From Rhodobacterales bacterium (GTDB lineage Bacteria; Pseudomonadota; Alphaproteobacteria; Rhizobiales; Stappiaceae): DNA of 64,000 nucleotides. The stretch covers positions 62,001 to 126,000 of the forward strand of contig VIRH01000072.1 of NCBI GenBank assembly GCA_008107755.1, read 5' to 3'. The notes beneath the pieces are model-generated. The model saw only the letters and a program-made list of their open reading frames with translations. It did no database searches and was not told the origin of the DNA. Each line of letters opens with the position of its first letter. The stretch's first letter is position 1. The position numbers and the translations under genes are program-made. Below are positions 1 through 10,573 of this stretch, one piece after another.

Positions 1-1
1 C

Positions 2-334
2 GCCGACAAGCAGAAGCTTCTGGAGGCCTGCATCCAGTGGGTCAAGAACACCGAGGTGATCGCAGCCTTGAAGCGGCGAAACTTCGAGAACCTGCCGACG
101 ATGCTGCATGTCATGCAATATGAAGATCTTGTCGAAAATGCCGACGCCCACATTTCTAGCCTTGAGAGCTTTGCCGACCTGCACGGGATGAAGCCGGACG
201 TCATCGCACTGGATACGGACGACGCCACCTCACACGGCTTGGCGGAGCTCACGGCGGAAGAGACCGATTCCATCACCACGGTCTGTGGGTCCCGGATGCA
301 GGAAATCTACCCCGCCTTCAACCTTCTGCACTAA
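2..334 (+). CDS. Sulfotransferase-like protein, C-terminal part (5' end outside the window)
   Basis: The reading frame is open from base 2 and ends at TAA, giving about 110 C-terminal residues. A stretch reading MQYEDLVENADAHISSLESF resembles the C-terminal part of sulfotransferase-fold proteins, where a 'YEDL-x-DP' motif precedes a helix that packs on the PAPS-binding domain. The PAPS-binding 5' loop would be upstream of the window, so catalytic competence cannot be judged. A GTG at 56 is an internal codon, not necessarily the start. The family assignment rests on this one motif and is moderate. Confidence 0.5.
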   Translation, partial: ADKQKLLEACIQWVKNTEVIAALKRRNFENLPTMLHVMQYEDLVENADAHISSLESFADLHGMKPDVIALDTDDATSHGLAELTAEETDSITTVCGSRMQEIYPAFNLLH

Positions 335-356
335 TACCAAAGGGCGCGCGCACCCC

Positions 357-1028
357 TCAAAAGGGAAGCGGCGAGTGGAAGAGAACGCGCTCACCGTTTG
401 CGGGGTGATGAACCTCCAGGCTTTCCGCATGAAGAGCCAGACGGGCGGATGCCACAAGCGCGTCCGCGTGGGCATAGAATCTGTCGCCAAGGATCGGATG
501 CCCCAGCGCCAGCATGTGGACGCGGAGCTGGTGTGAGCGTCCCGTATGCGGGAACAGCCGCACGCGAGTGACCGATCCCGATCGCGTGACGACCTGCCAG
601 CGGGTCAGCGCTGGACGGCCATGCTCGAAGCTGACCATCTGTTTGGGCCGGTTGGGCCAGTCGCAGACAAGTGGAAGGTCAACCTCGCCTTCCTCTTCCG
701 CAGGCGCTCCCCAGATATCGGCGATATAGGTCTTGGCCGTCTTGCGCCGCTCGAACTGCAGGCCCAGATGCCGGTGGGCAGCCGGGTTCATCGCCAGCAC
801 CATTACCCCAGATGTATCCATGTCGAGCCGGTGAACGATACGTGCGTCGGCAAATTGCTCCTGCGCCCGACGTTCCAGACAGTCCGCATGTTCCGCAGCC
901 TTGCCGGGAACGCTCAACAGACCGCTCGGCTTGTCCACCACGAGCAGGTCTTCATCCTGATGCAGGACCGTCAGATAGGGATCGGCAGGCGGATCGTAAA
1001 CGAAGGTGCCGGGCGCGGCTTGGGTCAT
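357..1028 (-). CDS. rluA: RluA-family RNA pseudouridine synthase
   Basis: Predicted to isomerise uridine to pseudouridine in rRNA and/or tRNA. The 223-residue protein has the RluA family active-site motif HRLDMDTSG at about residues 66-74, with the catalytic Asp in HRLD, preceded by the usual 'LLVVDKPSGLLSVPG' beta-strand region. It has no N-terminal S4 domain, and the length matches RluA (23S rRNA U746 and tRNA U32) better than RluC or RluD, so rluA is the best name. Substrate specificity is inferred from length only. It converges on the sulfotransferase-like gene. Confidence 0.85.
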   Translation of the reverse strand: MTQAAPGTFVYDPPADPYLTVLHQDEDLLVVDKPSGLLSVPGKAAEHADCLERRAQEQFADARIVHRLDMDTSGVMVLAMNPAAHRHLGLQFERRKTAKTYIADIWGAPAEEEGEVDLPLVCDWPNRPKQMVSFEHGRPALTRWQVVTRSGSVTRVRLFPHTGRSHQLRVHMLALGHPILGDRFYAHADALVASARLALHAESLEVHHPANGERVLFHSPLPF

Positions 1029-1124
1029 TACACAAATCTACGGAAACTCGGGAGAAACGCAAAAGGCGCGGGGCAAGCCCCACGCCTTTCTTGAAATCAG
1101 TCGCTGCAGCGTCGCGAGGACCCG

Positions 1125-1406
1125 TCAGACGAACAGGATCGCCAGGACGCCGGTCAGGACGAAGACGGCTGCCGGCGGGATCCAGCCGGAGGCGCCGAGA
1201 GCGATGCCGATGGCTGCGGAAACGAGGGTTGCGATCAGCATGAGCCAGCCGAAAACGACGGCGACCGTTCCGCCGAAACCGAACAGGATGAGGCACAGCA
1301 CGACGTTGAGCACAGCGATTGTGCCAACCTTGGAGAAGTTGATGAACCCCTCGTAAGTCCGCTCGTGAGAGTCGTAATCCATTGCCGGCGCGGTTTCGTC
1401 AGACAT
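1125..1406 (-). CDS. aa3-type cytochrome c oxidase subunit IV family protein
   Basis: A 93-residue protein. Its N-terminus contains MDYDSHERTYEGFINF, close to the 'DYxxHExTYxGF' signature of the small subunit IV that caps alphaproteobacterial aa3 oxidases. Two or three hydrophobic segments follow (about residues 28-48, 50-72 and 75-93). The known Paracoccus subunit IV is about 50 residues with one membrane helix, so the extra helices are an extension seen in relatives. No other oxidase genes are nearby, so a role in the oxidase is inferred from the motif alone. Confidence 0.75.
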   Translation of the reverse strand: MSDETAPAMDYDSHERTYEGFINFSKVGTIAVLNVVLCLILFGFGGTVAVVFGWLMLIATLVSAAIGIALGASGWIPPAAVFVLTGVLAILFV

Positions 1407-1539
1407 GCAGTCTCCCCCAGGGAAAATTCGAATTGGAAGCCTTCATACAATAAAGCCTTCCGGTTGGGCAATAATCTGAATGACATTATCTTGCCGGCCC
1501 CGCGCACCGCGGCACCTCGTCCAGCAAGCGCCTTTGGCC

Positions 1540-2919
1540 TCAGGCCGCATGGGAAGCAGTGCCGAGTCCGGCGGCGGCGAGCGCTTCGTCCTGCCTGCGG
1601 CGCACCACCGCCGCGTCGAAGCCGTCGATCTGTTCGTTGAAGAGCTGGAAGAAATTGAGCTCGGCCTTCAGATGCAGGAAGACGCCGCCAAGCCCGATCG
1701 CCGCCCGGTCCATGAAGACGAATTCCTGAGGCACTGTCACCGGTCCAAGCTGCTTGAGAGCCGAATGAACCCGGAACGCCTCCTTGCGACCGTATTCCGC
1801 CGCCGATACGCCATCTGCAAGCGAGCGCACCCGGTCGCTCAGAAGCGGGCCGTAGATGAACCGCGCCCAGATGTTCAGGACCTCGATGACTTCCTTCTTG
1901 AGATTGGTGAAGCCCCAGCGCTCGTAGGCGGCAACGACCCTGTCGTTATCCTCCTCCAGCAGCCCCTTGTAGAGGTCCACGACACCTTCGACGAAGCTCT
2001 CGGGAAAGACCCGGATGCAGCCGTAGTCCAGAAGATTGATGCCCGCTGGCGCTCCCTCTTCTTCGAAGACCGCGTAGTTGCCAAGGTGCGGATCGCCGTG
2101 GATGACGCCGTAATGGCTGAAGGGATGCCACCAGGCATGGAACATCGTGCGGGCGATCAGATTGCGCTCTTCCTGACTGTGATCCCTGTAGTCGAGAAGC
2201 GGCTTGCCGGTGAGCCAGCCCATGGTCAGAAGCCGGCCGGTAGACAATTCATCCACCACATCCGGCACCCTGACGGCGTCGCTTTGCGACAGGATTTCCC
2301 GGTACATGGCGATATGCCCGGCCTCGCGCACGTAATCCAGTTCCTCGCGGACGCGATCGCTGATTTCCTTGGCGATTTCGCGTGTATCAATCGCCGGGCT
2401 CATGCGCCGGTGCAGCGAAAACAGCATCTGCAACTGTTTCAGGTCCGCTTCCACGGCGGAGGCCATGTCCGGATATTGGAGCTTGCACGCCAGCACCCTG
2501 CCGTCATGGGCGACCGCCCGGTGCACCTGGCCAAGTGAAGCGGCCGCGGCAGGTTCCTTTTCGAAACTCTCGAACCGCTCCTGCCAGCCGGCGCCGAGTT
2601 CTGCACGCATCCGGCGCTTGACGAAAGGCCAGCCCATGGGCGGCGCACTTGCCTGCAACTGGGCAAGCTCGGTCGTGTATTCCGGCGGCAGCGCGTCGGG
2701 GATGGTCGACAGAAGCTGCGCCACCTTCATCAGCGGACCTTTCAACCCGCCAAGGGCAGCGGCGATCTCGGCCGCATTCTTGGCATTGTCCAGCTCCATG
2801 CCGAACAGCCGTGCCCCGGCCACCTTGGCGGCGATGCCGCCCATGTTGGTACCGACCTTGGCGTAGCGGCCCATACGGGCACTGAATCTGTTGCTTTCCC
2901 GGTCCCTGGATTCGGCCAT
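1540..2919 (-). CDS. ABC1/UbiB-family atypical kinase
   Basis: A 459-residue member of the ABC1 (AarF/UbiB/COQ8) protein-kinase-like family, whose members support ubiquinone biosynthesis or lipid metabolism through ATPase activity. Visible motifs: a KxGQ-like region reading GPLMKVAQ near residue 65, an alanine-rich nucleotide loop (AAAASLGQVHRA), an ion-pair Lys in ACKLQYP, catalytic-loop HGDPHLGNY and metal-binding LLDYGC. It lacks the C-terminal membrane helices of UbiB, so it is a soluble ABC1 paralogue and not certainly UbiB itself. Substrate unknown. Confidence 0.85.
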   Translation of the reverse strand: MAESRDRESNRFSARMGRYAKVGTNMGGIAAKVAGARLFGMELDNAKNAAEIAAALGGLKGPLMKVAQLLSTIPDALPPEYTTELAQLQASAPPMGWPFVKRRMRAELGAGWQERFESFEKEPAAAASLGQVHRAVAHDGRVLACKLQYPDMASAVEADLKQLQMLFSLHRRMSPAIDTREIAKEISDRVREELDYVREAGHIAMYREILSQSDAVRVPDVVDELSTGRLLTMGWLTGKPLLDYRDHSQEERNLIARTMFHAWWHPFSHYGVIHGDPHLGNYAVFEEEGAPAGINLLDYGCIRVFPESFVEGVVDLYKGLLEEDNDRVVAAYERWGFTNLKKEVIEVLNIWARFIYGPLLSDRVRSLADGVSAAEYGRKEAFRVHSALKQLGPVTVPQEFVFMDRAAIGLGGVFLHLKAELNFFQLFNEQIDGFDAAVVRRRQDEALAAAGLGTASHAA

Positions 2920-3040
2920 TCGCAGTCATGCTCCCTTGTCGTCCGGGGCGCAGCCCCCAGACGTCTTAAATATGCACTCCTCCAGTTTAATCCAGAAGGA
3001 TGCGTGCGGAGCGGCCAAATGGACGCATCCGCAACGGCAT

Positions 3041-3982
3041 TTACTCCGTCATCGCCTCCAGCGACCGGGCCAGGTCGTCGCGCAGATGCGTGATGCCCTT
3101 GTAGTCCAGTTGCTCGCCGTCCAGGGCCATGAGCTGATCCCTCAGCCCTGCGGCAAGCCGCCCCCTCTCCGGATGCTGTTCCAGAAGCGCCAGCGGGTCA
3201 TGATGGACCTTGATGGTGAAAAGGATATCACCCGTTTCCTCAAGCCGGCGCAGAGTCTGCCGCTCGACCCGGAGGAAGAGCCGCGGTGCAATGTTCGTCG
3301 GAGAACCGAGATGGATCCGTCTGGATTGGGGGTGATACAGATCCGGATCATCATAAAGCGACCAGTTGAACCGGCAGACGAGATGACCCGGTTTCAGGTT
3401 CACGAAGATGCGGGCGACGGTCGTCCCCATTCGTCCGCCGTTGAAGCCGGGAACGCTCTCGTGGATCGCGCTCATGGATTTTCCGAATTTCTCCATCAGC
3501 GACCAGGAGGACGGAAAGCAGAGCGATGCAGCGGCAAGACGATAGCCGTCCACGCCAAGCCGCATCAGAACGAGATCCTCCTGCACCAGCCGTGACGCGG
3601 TCAGCAACGCCGGCTGCCCGTCGAGCAGGATGGGATGGTCCAGACCGGCGATATCGACTTGTTCAGGACTGATCGTGTAGGTCCCGCCGTGATACCGGCG
3701 CAGATTGTCCAGAACGAGAGCCAGCACGTCTTCCTGTGCGGCGCCTGTACCGTCCTCGGCCTGAAAAACCTTCTCGAAGGCTGCCTCGAAAAGCTTTTCC
3801 TTTTCCTGGAGATAACGGCGGAGATACCGATCCGGCTCCAGGAAAAGCTCTTCCCCGATCGGTTTCAGGCCGACGGAGAAAGGCTGGCTGGTGCCGTCAT
3901 AGGGCGTGTGGGCGAAAGGCGGCTCGCCCCTCGCCTCCAGCCCAGGCCGGCCCTCAGGCGCGGTCGAGCTCTTCGAGTTCAT
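3041..3982 (-). CDS. DUF3445 / haem-dependent oxidative N-demethylase family protein
   Basis: A protein of about 313 residues matching DUF3445, the haem-dependent oxidative N-demethylase family. Recognisable blocks are 'PFSVGLKPI' near the N-terminus, 'LCFPSSWSLMEKFGKSMSAIHESVPGF' in the middle and 'NWSLYDDPDLYHP' followed by 'LFLRVERQTLRRLE'. ATG at 3982 is the first ATG. The frame extends to a TTG at 3997, but either start overlaps the 3' end of the upstream peptidase gene, so the two are probably co-transcribed and translationally coupled. The natural amine substrate is unknown. Confidence 0.75.
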   Translation of the reverse strand: MNSKSSTAPEGRPGLEARGEPPFAHTPYDGTSQPFSVGLKPIGEELFLEPDRYLRRYLQEKEKLFEAAFEKVFQAEDGTGAAQEDVLALVLDNLRRYHGGTYTISPEQVDIAGLDHPILLDGQPALLTASRLVQEDLVLMRLGVDGYRLAAASLCFPSSWSLMEKFGKSMSAIHESVPGFNGGRMGTTVARIFVNLKPGHLVCRFNWSLYDDPDLYHPQSRRIHLGSPTNIAPRLFLRVERQTLRRLEETGDILFTIKVHHDPLALLEQHPERGRLAAGLRDQLMALDGEQLDYKGITHLRDDLARSLEAMTE

Positions 3983-5780
3983 CGATGATGCGTTCAATGA
4001 CCGACAGACCCTTTTTCCAGAAATCCGGATCGGTCGCGCTCAGGCCGAACGGGGCAAGCAGTTCGGAATGATGCCGCGTGCCGCCGGCCTTGAGGAGACC
4101 GAAATACTTGTCCTGGAAGCCGGTCTCCGCCTCTTCATAGACAGCGTAAAGCGAGTTCACGAGACAATCGCCGAAGGCATAGGCATAGACGTAGAACGGT
4201 GAGTGAATGAAATGCGGAATGTAGGTCCAGAAGGTTTCGTAGCCTTCGCTCAGCTTGATCGCCGGACCGAGGCTTTCGCCCTGGACCGAAAGCCACAGTT
4301 CGCCGATCTTCTCGGACGTCAGCTCGCCGTTGCGCCTTTCCGTGTGGACCTTGCGCTCGAAGGTGTAGAAGGCGATCTGGCGCACGACCGTGTTGATCAT
4401 GTCCTCGGCCTTTGACGCCAGCATGATCTTGCGCGTTTTGGGGTCGGAGGCCTTGGCGAGCAGGGACTTGAAGGTCAGCATCTCGCCGAAGACGCTGGCC
4501 GTTTCAGCAAGCGTCAGGGGCGTCGGCGCCATCAGCGGACCGTTCGGCCCCGCCAGCACCTGATGGACCCCATGGCCAAGCTCATGGGCCAGCGTCATCA
4601 CATCACGGACCTTGCCCTGGTAGTTCAGGAGAACATACGGATGGGCACTCGGAACGGTCGGATGCGCAAAGGCGCCGGGGGCTTTGCCGGACCTTGCCGG
4701 TGCGTCGATCCAGCCCTTGTCGAAGAAGCGCGAGGCGATTTCCGCCATGTCCGGCGAAAAGCCTTCATAGGCCGAAAGCACAGTTTCCCGGGCTTCCGTC
4801 CAAGGGATGATGCGGCTATCCGCATCGGGCAGTGGCGCGTTCCGGTCCCAGGTGTTGAGCTGGTCCATGCCGAGCCAGCCCGCTTTCAGCTTGTAATAGC
4901 GATGCGACAGGCGCGGATAGGCATCCCTGACCGCCGAAACCATCGCATCGACCACTTCCCGCTCCACCCGGTTCGCGAGATGGCGGCTGTCCGCGATGTC
5001 GGAGAAGTTCCGCCAGCGGTCGGAAATTTCCTTGTCCTTCGCCAGCGTATTGGTGATCAGGGTGAAGGTTCTGAGGTTATCGGAAAAGGTCTTCGTCAGC
5101 GCTTCGGATGCCAGCTTCCGCTTTTCCGGATTGCTGTCCACCAGGAGGTTCAGCGTCGGTTCGATCGACAGCTTTTCCCCCTCGACCTCAAAGGTCAGGG
5201 ACGCCATCGTTTCATCGAATAGGCGGTTCCACGCGCCGGCGCCGGTGACCGACTTTTCATGGAAAAGCTGTTCGACCCGATCCTCGAGCTGATAGGGCTT
5301 GCCCTTGCGCAGATCCTCGATCCACGGACGGTAATGGGCCAGTCCGCTGTCTTCCAGCGCCGCGTCCATCACGGCGTCATCGATCTTGTTCATCTCCAGC
5401 GTGAAGAACAGGAGATGCGAACTTGCCGTCGTGATCTGCTCCTGCACGTCGCCGTAGAATTTCTGCGTCTTCGGGTCGACGGTATTGCCGGCATAGGCCA
5501 GTCCGGCGAAGGAAATCAGTCGGCCCATCAGGTCTTCGAGATCCTCATAGGCACGGATCGCCAGAACCAGCGCGCTGACGTTTTCGGCGGCAAGCTCCGC
5601 AAGGCGGCCCTTGTAGGACGTCTCGAACGTGACCGAACGGTCGAGCATCGCCTTGAGATCCGCCTCGACTTCCGGCGCATCCATCGAGGGATAGAGGTCC
5701 GTCAGATCCCACTCAGGCAAATCGCCCAAAGTGGCCGCGGACGAAGACTGGGGCGCATGGACTGGACGCGGCGTCGGCAT
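3954..5780 (-). CDS. pepF: M3-family oligoendopeptidase F
   Basis: A cytoplasmic zinc metallopeptidase that trims short peptides. The 608-residue protein contains the M3 zinc motif HELGHG at about residue 400 (HExxH) with the downstream Glu-containing helix ('PLTLAETASVFGEML') supplying the third ligand. Length and the N-terminal 'WDLTDLYPSMDAPEVEAD' are typical of M3B oligoendopeptidase F. An AGAAAG sequence precedes the ATG. The 3' end overlaps the DUF3445 gene. Confidence 0.92.
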   Translation of the reverse strand: MPTPRPVHAPQSSSAATLGDLPEWDLTDLYPSMDAPEVEADLKAMLDRSVTFETSYKGRLAELAAENVSALVLAIRAYEDLEDLMGRLISFAGLAYAGNTVDPKTQKFYGDVQEQITTASSHLLFFTLEMNKIDDAVMDAALEDSGLAHYRPWIEDLRKGKPYQLEDRVEQLFHEKSVTGAGAWNRLFDETMASLTFEVEGEKLSIEPTLNLLVDSNPEKRKLASEALTKTFSDNLRTFTLITNTLAKDKEISDRWRNFSDIADSRHLANRVEREVVDAMVSAVRDAYPRLSHRYYKLKAGWLGMDQLNTWDRNAPLPDADSRIIPWTEARETVLSAYEGFSPDMAEIASRFFDKGWIDAPARSGKAPGAFAHPTVPSAHPYVLLNYQGKVRDVMTLAHELGHGVHQVLAGPNGPLMAPTPLTLAETASVFGEMLTFKSLLAKASDPKTRKIMLASKAEDMINTVVRQIAFYTFERKVHTERRNGELTSEKIGELWLSVQGESLGPAIKLSEGYETFWTYIPHFIHSPFYVYAYAFGDCLVNSLYAVYEEAETGFQDKYFGLLKAGGTRHHSELLAPFGLSATDPDFWKKGLSVIERIIDELEELDRA

Positions 5781-5958
5781 TTCTTTCTCCGGTGACAGGC
5801 TCGTTTCAGGCTCAACTCTTTTAAACAGTTAGGTCATGCAGGCACCAGACGCCAATTGCAAAGACCTAAAATTTTTCCTTTCTCCTGGACGATTTGTTTA
5901 CCCAAGTGCGACCAGAATGGTTCGAAACGAGACAATCCGGAACGAACCAAGGCGCCTC

Positions 5959-7620
<1,662 letters not shown>

Positions 7621-7941
7621 TTGACACAGTTCAAGGACACCGCTGCGTGGATCTCCTAGAATCTCGTTGTGGATACGGTTGACGGCTTCGATCGCCCGTG
7701 ACCGGCCGCTACGGAATTTTCCGTGGGGGCCGCGTCGATTTGGACGATATTTTGACGCATTCTGCCGTTATCCACTCACGCAGGGGTGTTTTGACCCGAA
7801 CCGGCTTGCAACGTTGCAGAACTGCAACGATGATCAGGCAACTGAAATTAGGGTAAAAACTTCTTAACCTGCTGCATCTAGATTGTCTCCTGCTGGGGAG
7901 CAAGGGATGGGCGAAAGCCCTCGGAAACGGCGAGATAGAGA
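7621..7941. other. Intergenic leader of the DUF882 gene, with palindrome and hairpins
   Basis: No gene is seen here. A perfect 8-bp inverted repeat (CGTTGCAG-AA-CTGCAACG) lies at 7812-7829. Further down, GGGCGAAAGCCC forms a short stem with a GNRA-like loop at about 7910-7921, just before the downstream coding region. The palindrome could be an operator or an RNA hairpin. Neither matches a regulator or riboswitch I can name. Confidence 0.35.
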
Positions 7942-9738
7942 TTGCGTATTCGGTTAGTTGATTTCGACGCCGTCGGATGGTTGAAGCGTGCCGCCAGAAT
8001 GGTCGGCGCGGTTGCGATCGTTTCTGCCTGCTTCGCGACAGCCGCGGAAGCGGAAACCCGCACCCTGAAGCTCTACAACAACCACACCAAAGAACGCGTC
8101 ACCATCACGTTCAAGAAAAACGGCAGGTTCCTGCCCGAAGGTCTGCGCGAGGCGAACCGCTTCCTGCGCGACTGGCGGCGCAACGAAATCACCAAGATGG
8201 ATCCCGAACTGCTCGACCTGATCTGGGAAGTCTACCAGCAGGTCGGCGCGCGGGATTACATCCACGTCGTCTCGAGCTATCGCTCGCCGGCAACCAACAA
8301 CATGCTGCGCAAGCGGTCTTCCGGCGTTGCCAAGAACAGCCAGCACACGCTCGGCAAGGCGATGGACTTCTTCATCCCGGGCGTCAATCTGGCAAAGCTG
8401 CGGGCAACCGGCCTCAGGAAGCATGTCGGTGGCGTCGGCTATTATCCGACGTCCGGTTCGCCCTTCGTGCACATGGACACCGGTAGGGTTCGCCACTGGC
8501 CGCGCATGACACGGTCGCAGCTCGTCAGGGTGTTCCCGAACGGCAAGACGCTTCATGTCCCGACAGACGGCAAACCGCTGAAGGGCTACAAGATTGCGCT
8601 TGCGGAAGCCAAGTCCGGCAAGCTCGGCACCGTTGGCGGCCGGTCTTCCCGGCCGACACTGGTGGCTTCCAATGATCGCCCGGCCCGAACGAACCAGCAG
8701 AGCCTGACCAAACCGGGTGATACCGTGCCGATTGCAAAGCAGGAACGCTCGTCCGGCGGCGGCAATCTGTTCGCGACGCTGTTCGGCGGCGGCAACAAGG
8801 ATGAGGGCGACAATAAACGGCGTCCGGGTGCGGTCGTCGCAACTGCCAGCGCGCCGGCAGCGGAAAAGGTTTCGCCTGTCGTCGACAATCCGCCCGTTCC
8901 CGCTCCCAAGATTCAGGAAGCCAAGCCGGAAGAGCCGGTCGAGGCTCCGATACAGGTTGCCAGCGCGGCCCCGCATGCCAAGCCGGCTGTGGACGAAACG
9001 CCTGTCGCCACCGCACCGCCGCCCGCGCCCAATACGCTTGATGCGCAGCGCGTCGCGCTTCAGTCCGGCCAGCCGGCACTTGAAGAGGAAGTTCTCGATT
9101 CAAGATTCCAGGTTGCCCGTGCGCCGGCCCAGAAGCCATCTCGCAATCTCAGCGAGGCTGCTCAGGCCGCTGCGGCAAACCTTGGCCTGAGCGACCCCGA
9201 CAGCGTTCCGGTTCCGGAGCTTGCACCGGCGGAAAACGCTGTTGCCGCCATTGCAGCAGCCACCGGCATAGTACCCTCTCCTTCTCCGGCGCCGAGACCC
9301 GAGGCCACGCTTGCCTACGCCTCCGCGTCGGCAACACCGCCCTCCCTGACCCGCTCGCTTCGCCAGCCCTCGACCGGGCAACAACAGCAGGCGCGCGCGG
9401 AGACACAGGAAAAGGTCATCCGCAAGAACCGCCCGGCCGCCGCAAACCCATCCGTTTCCGGACGCATTCCGCGTGATCAGATCGTCGATCCGCTGGCCGG
9501 CTTCGCCAGCCTGCCCGACAAGTCGGAGCCGACGCTTCTGTCAGGCACCGGCACAGCGCGGCACCAGTCCTTTGCCTGGCTGAGCCATCCCAACCAGCGC
9601 CAGCTCAAGAACGTCATGACCCCGGGCAACCGCTTCGTGGCCGCGAGCTTCGAGCAGGCCTCCACGTCGGGCCTGCGCACAGACCGGTTCGATGACGGCC
9701 CGGCCGTGGTCATTCTGCCGGTCCGCTTCGCGCGGTAA
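7942..9738 (+). CDS. DUF882 / M15-type murein endopeptidase with long variable C-terminal region
   Basis: A 598-residue secreted protein. After a signal peptide (about residues 20-38, ending AAEAE), residues 40-200 match DUF882 (MepK/YcbK, peptidase M15A-like), which cleaves peptidoglycan cross-links. Zinc-ligand candidates are SSYRSPATN, SQHTLGKAMDFF and FVHMDTG. The remaining 400 residues are rich in Ala/Pro/Lys and probably disordered, a cell-wall or periplasm spacer. The start is uncertain: TTG 7942, or ATG 7999, which would still keep the hydrophobic part of the signal peptide. Confidence 0.85.
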   Translation: MRIRLVDFDAVGWLKRAARMVGAVAIVSACFATAAEAETRTLKLYNNHTKERVTITFKKNGRFLPEGLREANRFLRDWRRNEITKMDPELLDLIWEVYQQVGARDYIHVVSSYRSPATNNMLRKRSSGVAKNSQHTLGKAMDFFIPGVNLAKLRATGLRKHVGGVGYYPTSGSPFVHMDTGRVRHWPRMTRSQLVRVFPNGKTLHVPTDGKPLKGYKIALAEAKSGKLGTVGGRSSRPTLVASNDRPARTNQQSLTKPGDTVPIAKQERSSGGGNLFATLFGGGNKDEGDNKRRPGAVVATASAPAAEKVSPVVDNPPVPAPKIQEAKPEEPVEAPIQVASAAPHAKPAVDETPVATAPPPAPNTLDAQRVALQSGQPALEEEVLDSRFQVARAPAQKPSRNLSEAAQAAAANLGLSDPDSVPVPELAPAENAVAAIAAATGIVPSPSPAPRPEATLAYASASATPPSLTRSLRQPSTGQQQQARAETQEKVIRKNRPAAANPSVSGRIPRDQIVDPLAGFASLPDKSEPTLLSGTGTARHQSFAWLSHPNQRQLKNVMTPGNRFVAASFEQASTSGLRTDRFDDGPAVVILPVRFAR

Positions 9739-9761
9739 GCCTGACCTCTTCAGATGAAGAC

Positions 9762-9792
9762 AAAAAAAGAGCGGCCCGATGGCCGCTCTTTT
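9762..9792. terminator. Bidirectional intrinsic terminator
   Basis: A perfect 12-bp inverted repeat (AAAAGAGCGGCC, loop CGAT, GGCCGCTCTTTT) lies between the convergent murein-endopeptidase and gapR genes. It is flanked by an A run on the left and a T run on the right, so it can terminate transcripts from both sides. Confidence 0.85.
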
Positions 9793-9814
9793 CGTATTCC
9801 GGTCTGTTTGCTGC

Positions 9815-10084
9815 TCAGCCTTCGGAAGCCTCGGCAGCTGCCGCCATGCCAAGCGCATGCATGTAGAGGTCCAGAACGGCTTCCTCTTCTTCGCGCTCGT
9901 GGGGCTGCTTCTTGCGAAGCGACACGATCTTGCGCATGATCTTCGCGTCGTAGCCGTTGCCCTTGGCTTCCGCGTAAACGTCCTTGATGTCATCCGCGAT
10001 GACTTTCTTCTCTTCTTCCAAGCGCTCGATGCGCTCGATGAATGCTCGCAGCTGATCGGCTGCCACACCACCCGGATCTGACAT
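9815..10084 (-). CDS. gapR: GapR-family nucleoid-associated protein (DUF2312)
   Basis: An 89-residue, mostly alpha-helical protein matching DUF2312. The Caulobacter member GapR binds overtwisted DNA ahead of polymerases and supports topoisomerase action. Conserved features are [20 protein letters not shown] at the N-terminus, then '[18 protein letters not shown]' and '[11 protein letters not shown]'. Length and order agree with GapR. It is transcribed leftward, just downstream of the DUF1244 gene. Confidence 0.92.
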   Translation of the reverse strand: MSDPGGVAADQLRAFIERIERLEEEKKVIADDIKDVYAEAKGNGYDAKIMRKIVSLRKKQPHEREEEEAVLDLYMHALGMAAAAEASEG

Positions 10085-10237
10085 AAATCTCGTTCTCCTG
10101 TTTCTTACTTCTTGTCCTGCAGAAAACCGCGGATCGGTTAAAGGATCGCTTCAGCCGCCGCACTCGCAACTGGCCCCCGGTGCCCTGCCAGACTCGCAGC
10201 ATGGCGTCAAGCAGTCAGGAACCGATCTGTATCCGCC

Positions 10238-10534
10238 TCAGTGCTGCGGTTTGCTCTTTTCGAAGGCTGCCTTCTGTTCGGCGCTCGCTTCGCTCTGGAA
10301 TTTCGACTTCCACTCGTCATAGGGCATGCCATAGACGATCTCGCGGGCGTCGGCCTTGGTGAGATCAATCCCCTTTGCCTCGGCTGCGTCCTGGTACCAG
10401 TTCGACAGGCAGTTCCGGCAGAAGCCGGCAAGGTTCATCATGTCGATGTTCTGCACATCGGTCCTGTTGCGCAGGTGATCGACAAGCCGTCTGAACACCG
10501 CCGCTTCCAGTTCAATCTTTGTCTGCTCATCCAT
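10238..10534 (-). CDS. DUF1244 domain protein
   Basis: A 98-residue cytoplasmic protein matching the alphaproteobacterial and gammaproteobacterial DUF1244 family, seen in VFRRLVDHL, 'IDMMNLAGFCRNCLSNWY' and 'ADAREIVYGMPYDEWK'. The Cys pair in FCRNC is a possible metal or redox site. Function is unknown. It lies between the N-formylglutamate amidohydrolase gene and gapR, all on the minus strand and plausibly co-transcribed. Confidence 0.85.
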   Translation of the reverse strand: MDEQTKIELEAAVFRRLVDHLRNRTDVQNIDMMNLAGFCRNCLSNWYQDAAEAKGIDLTKADAREIVYGMPYDEWKSKFQSEASAEQKAAFEKSKPQH

Positions 10535-10573
10535 CAGATGACATCCCTTCCCATCGTTTCCGATATCGGCGCC

